DNA of 6,825 nt from contig URXI01000236.1 of the NCBI GenBank assembly GCA_900551775.1, forward strand, positions 1 through 6,825, written 5' to 3'. The stretch's first letter is position 1, and every line of letters begins with the position of its first letter. Below the pieces are notes generated by a model that was not told the DNA's origin, searched no databases, and saw only the letters and a list, made by a program, of their open reading frames with translations. Both the position numbers and the translations under genes were made by a program. This stretch comes from an uncultured Eubacterium sp. Lineage in GTDB: Bacteria > Bacillota > Clostridia > Peptostreptococcales > Anaerovoracaceae. Shown here in pieces: positions 1-5,758 of the stretch.

Positions 1-103
1 TATACTCAATTTTAAAAAAGCAACGTCATATAGTTAAAATCGTATCCGTAGGCTAATTCAGGCAGCCTTCATGCGTTTGCCGCGAAGAAGAGGAAAAGAA
101 AAC
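1..103. other. Left-edge intergenic stretch, no gene identified
   Basis: This stretch is AT-rich up to about position 60 and then purine-rich. Frame 3 is open from the window edge to a TAA at 54-56 and could be the last codons of an upstream + strand gene, but 17 codons are too few to recognise or support. I see no terminator hairpin followed by a T-tract, so the source of any upstream transcript is unknown. Confidence 0.4.
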
Positions 104-132
104 TTGAATAAGAACGTAAGTTCTGATATACT
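104..132 (+). promoter_or_regulatory. Sigma-A-type promoter of the restriction-modification operon
   Basis: A -35 element TTGAAT (104-109, 4 of 6 matches to TTGACA) is followed after exactly 17 bp by a -10 element TATACT (127-132, 5 of 6). Transcription would start near 139, leaving a leader of about 25 nt before the GTG start of the methyltransferase. No other promoter is apparent inside the methyltransferase gene near the endonuclease, so this one probably drives both genes. The spacer contains a palindrome annotated separately. Confidence 0.65.
112..123. promoter_or_regulatory. LexA/DinR-box-like operator GAAC-N4-GTTC in the promoter spacer
   Basis: The bases GAACGTAAGTTC form a palindrome with GAAC and GTTC half-sites separated by four bases; the arms extend one more base on each side (AGAAC...GTTCT). 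It lies wholly between the -35 and -10 elements, where a bound repressor would block RNA polymerase. The half-sites and spacing match the core of the Gram-positive SOS box (CGAAC-N4-GTTCG) bound by LexA/DinR. The outer C and G of the full consensus are A and T here. Alternatives are a binding site for another dyad-recognising repressor, autoregulation by the methyltransferase, or chance. Confidence 0.45.
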
Positions 133-151
133 AATAACCAGATAAAGGATT

Positions 152-157
152 AGGAGG
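152..157 (+). promoter_or_regulatory. Ribosome binding site AGGAGG that fixes the GTG start of the methyltransferase
   Basis: A perfect AGGAGG lies 7 nt upstream of the GTG at 165. It supports the GTG as the true start; no ATG in the right frame lies between the site and the start of the reading frame. Confidence 0.8.
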
Positions 158-164
158 TGGCAGC

Positions 165-1958
165 GTGCAATCAGTATTAGAAAGTCATCTAGAATGGAAG
201 AACTGGGAAGGTTTTTTGCCGAAAATCGACAATTTGAAAAATTCTGACCGATATGAGACAGAAGAAAAAGGTATTGTATTTGCACAAGCTTTTTCCTATC
301 AAGTCGTAAAAGATTTATGGCGTATCATTGATAATAGACACCGATGGGACTGCAGGGAACCGGACTTTAAGATTACATCATTAAATTTTGAAGAAATTGC
401 ATTGGCAAAAGAAATTGCGAATTTTCTTTCGATGTTTAATGTAATGGAGTATGCGCATTTTATTGGGAATTTATATACACAGCTATTGCCCAACGCATAT
501 CGTTCTAACAATGGTGTATATTATACCCCGCCAGTGTTAGCGGAGCGGCTGCTTGACTTGTTGGCAGCAGAAGGTGCGGACTGGGGTAATTCTGTTATTC
601 TCGACCCCGCTTGTGGTGGAGGGGCTTTTCTGGTGACTGTTGCCAACAGAATGTTGGGTGATTATAGAATCAAAACGCTGTCAGCAGAGGAAAAATTATT
701 ACATCTCGAGAACCATTTGAATGGAATTGAAATAGATCGGTTTGCTGCACTTTTAACACAATGCCTGATAGATATCGTAGTATATCCTGAATCTATAGAA
801 GCAGGGCGGAGGCTCAACTCTATTATTCGGATTCAAGATACAATACAGTATGCTTTAACCGAAAATGAAAAATATGATGTAATCGTTGGCAATCCACCGT
901 ACAGCAGGTTAAAGCTGGATGACAAGACGCGAAAGGCTTATGCCCGTTCTCTGTATGGACATGCGAACCTATATGGTTTGTTCATCGATGCAGCGTTACG
1001 TCTAAAGAAAGAAAACGGGCTGATTGGTTTTGTTACGCCAACTTCTTTTCTGGGGGGAAAATACTTCTCTAATTTAAGGAATTTGTTGTCAGAAACAGCT
1101 CCGTTATTAACGATAGATTTTGTAGACCTGCGGAATGGTGTTTTTGATAAGGTTCTGCAAGAAACTTGTCTTGTCGTATTTGGGGAAAATGCACATAGAA
1201 CTGTAACCGCTAACAAAATCAGTGTGAAGGAGAACACTTATAATAAGGTGGAAAGAATTGGAAACTTTACTATTCATCATGGAACTGGTCCATGGCTCAT
1301 TGCGAGAGATGTTTTAGACACAGATTTAGTCAATGGAACCAAAGACCTTAACGTCCATCTATCTGATTATGGATATAAAGTAACCACAGGTCAGTTGGTG
1401 TGGAATCGACATAGGCCCCAGATCCATGCAAAATATCAAAATCATGCGAAGCCTATTATTTGGGCAGAAGCAATCCATTCTGATGGCAAGTTTGATTTTG
1501 AATATAAATATAGAAAAGATTTGAAATACATCAAAGTAACAGATCATCAAGATTTTTTAATTAATCATGCTCCGGGGATTCTTGTTCAAAGAACTACCTC
1601 AAAAGAGGAGGATTGCAGGCTGCAGACCTGTATTTTACCAGAAGACTTTGTGAGAGAATGGGATGGTGTTGTGATTGAAAATCATGTGAATCTCATCACA
1701 CCGACAACCGCAGAAGCGAGAGTATCTTTGGATGTGCTATTTCTGATATTGCAGTCAAAGACAGTCGATCGACTATTTAGATGTTTATCAGGCAGTGTCG
1801 CGGTGTCGGCATCGGAACTTCAGGAGATTCCGCTTCCTTTGATAGAAAACTTGGACAAATTGGAGCGGTTAGTAAAAGATACACAGGGAAGCGTGGAATA
1901 TATGCTGCCAAATGTAATAGAAAAGCTGGTTTTACAAGCCTATGGCCTGGAGGAATAA
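165..1958 (+). CDS. N6-adenine DNA methyltransferase of a Type II (BsuBI/PstI-like) restriction-modification system
   Basis: This 597-residue protein probably transfers a methyl group from S-adenosylmethionine to the exocyclic N6 of adenine, protecting host DNA from the endonuclease encoded next. Motifs appear in the gamma-class order X, I, IV, followed by the target-recognition region. Motif X is the YYTPP segment at 119-123, motif I is DPACGGGAFL at 147-156 (the SAM-binding loop), an acidic strand GIEID lies at 187-191, and the catalytic motif IV NPPY is at 243-246. Residues from about 360 to the C-terminus have no catalytic motifs and should hold the target-recognition domain, as in Eco57I/TaqI-type enzymes. 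About 115 residues precede motif X, and the protein is longer than the roughly 500-residue M.PstI and M.BsuBI (lengths from memory). The GTG start has a perfect AGGAGG 7 nt upstream. The gene is AT-rich compared with the genes downstream of 3200. Membership in the family is clear; the methylated sequence is inferred only from the partner nuclease. Confidence 0.92.
   Translation: MQSVLESHLEWKNWEGFLPKIDNLKNSDRYETEEKGIVFAQAFSYQVVKDLWRIIDNRHRWDCREPDFKITSLNFEEIALAKEIANFLSMFNVMEYAHFIGNLYTQLLPNAYRSNNGVYYTPPVLAERLLDLLAAEGADWGNSVILDPACGGGAFLVTVANRMLGDYRIKTLSAEEKLLHLENHLNGIEIDRFAALLTQCLIDIVVYPESIEAGRRLNSIIRIQDTIQYALTENEKYDVIVGNPPYSRLKLDDKTRKAYARSLYGHANLYGLFIDAALRLKKENGLIGFVTPTSFLGGKYFSNLRNLLSETAPLLTIDFVDLRNGVFDKVLQETCLVVFGENAHRTVTANKISVKENTYNKVERIGNFTIHHGTGPWLIARDVLDTDLVNGTKDLNVHLSDYGYKVTTGQLVWNRHRPQIHAKYQNHAKPIIWAEAIHSDGKFDFEYKYRKDLKYIKVTDHQDFLINHAPGILVQRTTSKEEDCRLQTCILPEDFVREWDGVVIENHVNLITPTTAEARVSLDVLFLILQSKTVDRLFRCLSGSVAVSASELQEIPLPLIENLDKLERLVKDTQGSVEYMLPNVIEKLVLQAYGLEE
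1948..1954 (+). promoter_or_regulatory. Ribosome binding site TGGAGGA of the endonuclease, inside the methyltransferase gene
   Basis: The TGGAGGA just before the methyltransferase stop (TAA 1956-1958) is spaced 5 nt from the ATG at 1960. It decides in favour of that start over the in-frame ATG at 1942, which would place six extra residues before it and has no purine-rich site at a suitable distance. The arrangement suggests translational coupling of the two genes. Confidence 0.75.
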
Positions 1959-1959
1959 G

Positions 1960-3042
1960 ATGTGTACATGGAACTTTGAGAAGTTACCGGATATTATATC
2001 CATACAGGAACGATTGAAGCTGATTTTTCCGAAAGAAGTTGATATCAACGGTTATATTACCCGTGAGATGGGTGCAAAAACAATCTTTGTAATGTTGTAT
2101 TGTTTTTGCATTGATGGAAAAGAGTGGATTAGACCTGCAACAGTTACCTGTATGACGGATCAACAGGCGAGGTGTCAGGAAATAGAGGAGCGTATAAGCT
2201 GGCTTGCTACCAATCAAAGCAGCAAGGCACCTAGAGATATACCAAATAGGTGGTATAAGTCAAACACAAGGGAACCGATCAGGGATGAGACAATACGAGA
2301 ATTGGTAAGGCTAAATGCGATAATAGAAAGATCAGGGCTGCCTACTACGTCACCATTGCCACGGTATTCTTTGCATCAGCAGTTTGCGCAATTATTTGAT
2401 CCTAATTTAACAGATGAAGCATTATCACAAGCGATTCAAGAATGGCATAAAAATTTTTTGTCCCAGAATGCTCTAGCCAGGACTGCATTATTAAAGCGGT
2501 TAGTTACAGCTTCTACAGACGGCATATTAATCAACTTACCTAATGGAGAAACGAGGAAAATGGCAAATGGGCCAAGTAGTGTATTGACGAAAGCAGTTGT
2601 AGAAGAATTTACAAAAAATTTTATGAAGGATCCTGCAGTAGTTTTAATTAGTGAATCTTCTCAAAAGCTATTAATGAAAGATGATGAATTATGCCAAGCA
2701 ATAGGTTTTCATGTCGATGTTGGAACGGTATTACCGGATTTGATATTGGTGGAACTGGGAATACAAACACCAAAAATTGTGTTTGTAGAATGTGTTGCGA
2801 GCGACGGTCCTATCAACGACAGAAGGAAGCAAGAATTGCTTGATCTTATTCATCAAGCAGGATATGAAGAAGACGATTGTGCTTTTGTAACTGTGTTTAG
2901 GGATAGGTCGGACACTGTAAGTCGGAGATTAGTACCGTCTATTGCTTGGGGAACGTTTATTTGGCATGTGAGCGAGCCGTGCAATATAATATATTTACAT
3001 TCAGCCAATGGAAAACAGAATAATCCATTTGAAATGTTTTAA
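1960..3042 (+). CDS. BsuBI/PstI-family Type II restriction endonuclease
   Basis: This 360-residue protein is probably the cutting partner of the preceding methyltransferase. BsuBI and PstI, the named family members, cleave CTGCAG; this enzyme's site is inferred, not shown. The C-terminal half carries the family hallmarks: a glycine-bearing LPNGETRKMANG segment near residue 190, a helix ending in EEF, the LPD at 258-260, FVECVASDGP at 275-284 followed by an RRKQEL helix, then FVTVFRDRSD and an IAWGTFIWHV strand near the C-terminus. D260 and E277 are the likely acidic metal-binding residues. Two residues after E277 there is Val where a standard PD-(D/E)XK site would have Lys, which as I recall is usual for this family. 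The N-terminal 140 or so residues would be the family's helical N-terminal domain. The start follows the methyltransferase stop by one base. No controller (C) protein gene is present. Composition is AT-rich, as in its partner. Confidence 0.9.
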   Translation: MCTWNFEKLPDIISIQERLKLIFPKEVDINGYITREMGAKTIFVMLYCFCIDGKEWIRPATVTCMTDQQARCQEIEERISWLATNQSSKAPRDIPNRWYKSNTREPIRDETIRELVRLNAIIERSGLPTTSPLPRYSLHQQFAQLFDPNLTDEALSQAIQEWHKNFLSQNALARTALLKRLVTASTDGILINLPNGETRKMANGPSSVLTKAVVEEFTKNFMKDPAVVLISESSQKLLMKDDELCQAIGFHVDVGTVLPDLILVELGIQTPKIVFVECVASDGPINDRRKQELLDLIHQAGYEEDDCAFVTVFRDRSDTVSRRLVPSIAWGTFIWHVSEPCNIIYLHSANGKQNNPFEMF

Positions 3043-3093
3043 GCGTATAAAAACAGGCATATAAATCATTTGATGTGACTGAGAGTTATAAAT

Positions 3094-3127
3094 CGGTCTG
3101 TAGCGTAAATTCTGCAGGCCGTTTTTT
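3094..3127 (+). terminator. Intrinsic terminator of the restriction-modification operon
   Basis: Bases 3094-3103 (CGGTCTGTAG) pair with 3112-3121 (CTGCAGGCCG) over 10 positions, two of them G-U pairs, around an 8-nt loop. Six T residues (3122-3127) follow at once. It lies about 50 bp after the endonuclease stop codon and before the next promoter. The 3' arm begins with CTGCAG, the site expected for PstI-family enzymes. Confidence 0.85.
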
Positions 3128-3134
3128 ATTGTCC

Positions 3135-3164
3135 TTGCAAAGCCTGCGGCCGAGAGTATATAAT
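3135..3164 (+). promoter_or_regulatory. Promoter of the ABC-F gene
   Basis: A perfect -10 element TATAAT (3159-3164) is preceded after 18 bp by TTGCAA (3135-3140, 4 of 6 matches). Transcription would start near 3171, giving a leader of only about 30 nt. That leaves no room for the attenuator or leader peptide often seen ahead of antibiotic-resistance ABC-F genes. An AAGGAG site at 3183-3187 serves the ATG at 3200 with rather long spacing. Confidence 0.7.
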
Positions 3165-3199
3165 AGATAAGTATTTTAAACAAGGAGACAAATCACTTT

Positions 3200-5008
3200 A
3201 TGATTTTACTAAATGCAGAAAAGATAAAGAAAAGTTATACAGAAAAACCGCTGCTGACGAGCATCGACCTGACCATCAACGACAGTGACAAGATCGGCCT
3301 CATCGGTGTCAACGGCAGCGGCAAGTCCACTCTGCTGAAAATCATCGCAGGCGCTATAGAGGCGGAAGGCGGCACCATCACCAAGGGAAAGGAGTTGCGA
3401 AGGGCGTACCTTGCGCAGAACCCGGCCTATGAGGAAACGCTCAGTGTCATGGACCAGGCGGTCAGATATCTGGAAGAAATCAATCCCCATTTTGAAATCT
3501 ATCAGTGCCAGGCCATGCTGACTAAACTGGGGATCAGTGATTTTGATCAGAAGATGGGAGAACTATCCGGTGGTCAGAGAAAACGAGTTGCCATGGCGGC
3601 GGTGCTCACTGCGGAGAGCAACCTTTTGATCCTGGACGAGCCGACCAACCACATGGATAATGATGTCATCAGCTGGCTGGAAGAGTTTTTGATCCAATAT
3701 CGCGGCGCCGTTTTTATGATCACCCACGACCGTTACTTCCTCGACAGAGTGACCAATCGCATCGTGGAGATCGACGGCGGCATGCTCCACAGTTACAACG
3801 GCAATTACGACTATTATCTGGAGACAAAAGCGGCCCGCAAGGAGATGGAGCTGGCAAGCGAGCGGAAGCGGCAGGCGATCTACAAAAAGGAGCTGGCTTG
3901 GATCAGACGGGGCGCCCAGGCCAGGACGACCAAAGCCAAGGGCAGGATCCAGCGTTTCAATGAACTTGCGGAGAACAAGCTGGAGATCGACGATGCCGAA
4001 CTGGAGCTTTCCACCATATCCGCAAGGCTGGGGAAGAAGATCATCGAGATGGAGCATCTGTCAAAGGCCTACGGCGACAAGGTTCTGATCAAAGACTTCA
4101 GCTATACCTTGCTGCGCAGTGACCGCATCGGCGTCATCGGACCCAACGGCTGCGGAAAATCCACCTTGCTGAACATCATTATGGGGCAGGTACAGCCGGA
4201 CTATGGTGCAGTTGAGAAAGGCGAGACCGTGAAAATCGGGTACTTTTCTCAGGAAAATCAAGTCCTTGATGACAGCGCGCGGGTCATCAAATACATCGCT
4301 GACATCTCAGACAACATCAAAACCGCAGAGGGCAGTTTTTCTGCGTCCCAGATGTTGGAGCGGTTTTTGTTTCCGCCTCACATGCACTCAGTGGAGATCG
4401 GCAGGCTGTCAGGCGGAGAAAAGCGCAGGCTTTATCTGCTCAGCATCCTCATGACTGCGCCCAATGTGCTGATTCTGGACGAGCCGACCAACGATCTGGA
4501 TATTGAAACGCTGACCGTTTTGGAAGACTATCTGGACAGCTTTGGCGGCGCCGTTATCGCCGTATCCCACGACAGGTATTTCCTCGATCGGGTTACGCGA
4601 AAGACCTTTGCTTTCCTGGGTGATGGCAGGGTCAAGGAGTATAACGGAGGCTACAGCGATTTTGATGCGAAACGTCGGGAGGAACTGGCAGAGGAAAAAG
4701 AAGCAGAGAGATCAAAAGCGAAGCCGGCAGGCATGCAGAGAGCCAAGACGCAGCAAAAAGCAGAAAAACTGAAATTCTCTTACAAGGAGCAGAGGGAATA
4801 TGAGACCATCGACGAGGACATCGCCGCATTGGAAGGACGCCTCGCTGCGCTAGAAAGAGAGATGCTGCAGAATGCGACCGACTTTCCTGAGCTGGCCAAG
4901 CTGACGGAGGAGAAGGAGGAGCTGGAAGGACAGCTCTTAGAAAAGATGGACAGATGGGAGTATTTGTCCGAGCTGGCAGAGAAGATTGCTAATTACAAAA
5001 AGGCATAA
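3200..5008 (+). CDS. ABC-F family ATPase, Uup/YfmR type, ribosome-associated
   Basis: This 602-residue soluble protein has two ATP-binding cassettes and no membrane segments. ABC-F proteins act on ribosomes, where ATP-dependent binding near the E site helps stalled or mispositioned translation complexes. Cassette 1 has Walker A GVNGSGKST (36-44), signature LSGGQ (122-126), Walker B ending in D146-E147 and switch H176. Cassette 2 has Walker A GPNGCGKST (314-322), signature LSGGE (403-407), Walker B ending in D427-E428 and switch H457. Both catalytic glutamates are intact. The inter-domain linker carries ELAWIRRGAQARTTKAK (231-247), typical of the P-site-tRNA-interacting arm. From about residue 520 a KLKFSYKEQREYE segment opens a charged coiled coil that ends with the DRWEYL segment at 584-589. 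This C-terminal domain points to Uup/YfmR rather than EttA, and the linker is not extended as in resistance proteins. GC content is about 55% in sampled lines, well above the preceding operon. Confidence 0.93.
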   Translation: MILLNAEKIKKSYTEKPLLTSIDLTINDSDKIGLIGVNGSGKSTLLKIIAGAIEAEGGTITKGKELRRAYLAQNPAYEETLSVMDQAVRYLEEINPHFEIYQCQAMLTKLGISDFDQKMGELSGGQRKRVAMAAVLTAESNLLILDEPTNHMDNDVISWLEEFLIQYRGAVFMITHDRYFLDRVTNRIVEIDGGMLHSYNGNYDYYLETKAARKEMELASERKRQAIYKKELAWIRRGAQARTTKAKGRIQRFNELAENKLEIDDAELELSTISARLGKKIIEMEHLSKAYGDKVLIKDFSYTLLRSDRIGVIGPNGCGKSTLLNIIMGQVQPDYGAVEKGETVKIGYFSQENQVLDDSARVIKYIADISDNIKTAEGSFSASQMLERFLFPPHMHSVEIGRLSGGEKRRLYLLSILMTAPNVLILDEPTNDLDIETLTVLEDYLDSFGGAVIAVSHDRYFLDRVTRKTFAFLGDGRVKEYNGGYSDFDAKRREELAEEKEAERSKAKPAGMQRAKTQQKAEKLKFSYKEQREYETIDEDIAALEGRLAALEREMLQNATDFPELAKLTEEKEELEGQLLEKMDRWEYLSELAEKIANYKKA

Positions 5009-5021
5009 AGTATGATACAAT
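4992..5021 (+). promoter_or_regulatory. Possible extended -10 promoter ahead of the YdbC-like gene
   Basis: TG-A-TACAAT (5013-5021) resembles an extended -10 element with a 5 of 6 hexamer (TACAAT, 5016-5021). A weak -35, ATTACA (4992-4997, 4 of 6), lies 18 bp upstream, inside the end of the ABC-F gene. No T-tract terminator separates the ABC-F gene from what follows, so the three small genes could also be read through from the ABC-F promoter. Confidence 0.45.
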
Positions 5022-5044
5022 GTTTTTATGCGAATATTGTACAT
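5012..5044. repeat. Inverted repeat overlapping the candidate -10 element
   Basis: ATG-A-TACAAT (5012-5021) is complementary to ATTGTACAT (5036-5044), nine pairs with one bulged A at 5015, around a 14-nt loop. The left arm covers the candidate -10 and the right arm ends one base before the AGGAGG site of the next gene. It could be an operator or, in read-through transcripts from the ABC-F gene, an RNA hairpin next to the ribosome binding site. No T-tract follows, so it is not a standard terminator. Confidence 0.5.
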
Positions 5045-5058
5045 GAGGAGGATTTGAG

Positions 5059-5277
5059 ATGGCAGACATTAAATACGAAATCGTTGAAGAAATCGGCGTA
5101 TTATCGGAGAACGCCAGAGGCTGGCGTAAAGAATTGAATCTGGTCAGCTGGAACGGAGCGCAGCCCAAATACGACCTACGAGACTGGGCGCCGGAACATG
5201 AGAAAATGGGGAAGGGAATTACCTTGACCGCTGCTGAAGTGAAAGAATTAAAAACGCTGCTCGGCGGCATAGAATAG
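5059..5277 (+). CDS. YdbC/PC4-like small nucleic-acid-binding protein
   Basis: This 72-residue protein resembles the bacterial YdbC family, which has the fold of the eukaryotic PC4 (p15) coactivator and binds single-stranded DNA; the Lactococcus lactis member has been studied structurally. The visible match is the order of a short N-terminal strand region, a GWRKELNLVSWNG segment (about 22-34) in which a basic and aromatic strand leads into a turn, a PKYDLRDWAPEHEKMGKGITL segment describing further strands, and a final helix starting at TAAEVKELKTLL. The length fits the family, which is a single domain acting as a dimer. An AGGAGG site at 5046-5051, 7 nt before the ATG, supports the start. 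A GNAT gene follows after 16 nt. Its cellular role in Firmicutes is not settled; binding of ssDNA during transcription or repair is an inference from the fold. Confidence 0.82.
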   Translation: MADIKYEIVEEIGVLSENARGWRKELNLVSWNGAQPKYDLRDWAPEHEKMGKGITLTAAEVKELKTLLGGIE

Positions 5278-5293
5278 AGTGCGGGGCGGTACC

Positions 5294-5740
5294 ATGAATA
5301 CAGAAGAAGTGAGGATTATAGAAACTGGCAGGTATATGGAGCTGGCACCGCTGTTTCAAGAATCCGGACTTGAGATTCATATCGAAGGCGACGCGCCGCC
5401 GGCCATGATCACCTGCTGGCGGGCAGAAGATGAAGAGGGCCGTCTTTTGGGCGGCATCTCTATTGAATACAAGGGCGGCGAGTTCGTCATCGGAGACATC
5501 GCCGTGAGAGAAGATCTCAGAGGATGTGATATAGGCACTCTGCTGGTGCAGACTGCGCTGAAACGAATTTCTGCCATGGGCGGAGAGCGCATTTATCTGG
5601 TGGCAAAGGCGCCGAAGTTCTTCGAGAAGTTCGGATTTACTTATTTAACCCCGGAGAAAGCGCCGGACATTTTTAACTGTAAAACCTGTGATCAGCTGAA
5701 CGTCAGCTGTTACCCAGAATTTATGACATATCATTATTAA
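5294..5740 (+). CDS. GNAT family N-acetyltransferase with an atypical acetyl-CoA loop
   Basis: This 148-residue protein should transfer an acetyl group from acetyl-CoA to an amine; the acceptor is unknown. The fold is seen in the strand GGISIEY, then motif A from FVIGDIAVREDLRG into the LLVQTALKRI helix, and the motif B segment FFEKFGF. The phosphate-binding loop, normally R-x-x-G-x-G/A, reads R76-G-C-D79-I-G81, so the first glycine is Asp. Near the C-terminus C129, C132 and C139 form a CxxC-x6-C pattern followed by YPEFM. The ATG at 5294 is chosen although its ribosome binding site (GGGGCGGT, 5283-5290) is poor and only 3 nt away. A GTG at 5279, one base after the upstream stop, would add five residues with no better site. 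Either way, translation is probably coupled to the YdbC-like gene. The next gene starts 18 nt after the stop. Confidence 0.85.
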   Translation: MNTEEVRIIETGRYMELAPLFQESGLEIHIEGDAPPAMITCWRAEDEEGRLLGGISIEYKGGEFVIGDIAVREDLRGCDIGTLLVQTALKRISAMGGERIYLVAKAPKFFEKFGFTYLTPEKAPDIFNCKTCDQLNVSCYPEFMTYHY

Positions 5741-5758
5741 AAGAGGAGAAACTTAACA

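Noticed and set aside
3..56. Possible C-terminal tail of an upstream + strand gene (open frame to TAA 54-56)
   Set aside because: Only 17 codons, no recognisable motif, and another frame is open nearly as far; not enough to call a gene.
131..153. CTAAT/ATTAG inverted repeat overlapping the -10 and the ribosome binding site of the methyltransferase
   Set aside because: The left arm lies upstream of the expected transcription start, so it cannot form an RNA hairpin over the ribosome binding site, and the arms are only 5 bp of A/T-rich DNA plus a bulged extension.
58..285. Minus-strand 75-residue reading frame at the left edge
   Set aside because: It overlaps the methyltransferase start and its promoter, has no ribosome binding site that I can see, and is hydrophobic and low-complexity as expected of an antisense shadow.
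1942..1959. Upstream ATG (1942) as start of the endonuclease
   Set aside because: The ATG at 1960 has a well-spaced TGGAGGA; the six residues gained by the earlier start look like frame-overlap with the methyltransferase end.
3563..4057. Minus-strand 164-residue reading frame inside the ABC-F gene
   Set aside because: It is antisense to a well-conserved gene region, has no recognisable motif, and is a typical shadow in GC-richer coding DNA.
3200..5008. ABC-F gene as an antibiotic-resistance determinant
   Set aside because: The inter-domain linker is not extended, a Uup-type C-terminal coiled coil is present, and there is no leader long enough for antibiotic-sensing attenuation; a housekeeping Uup/YfmR role fits better.
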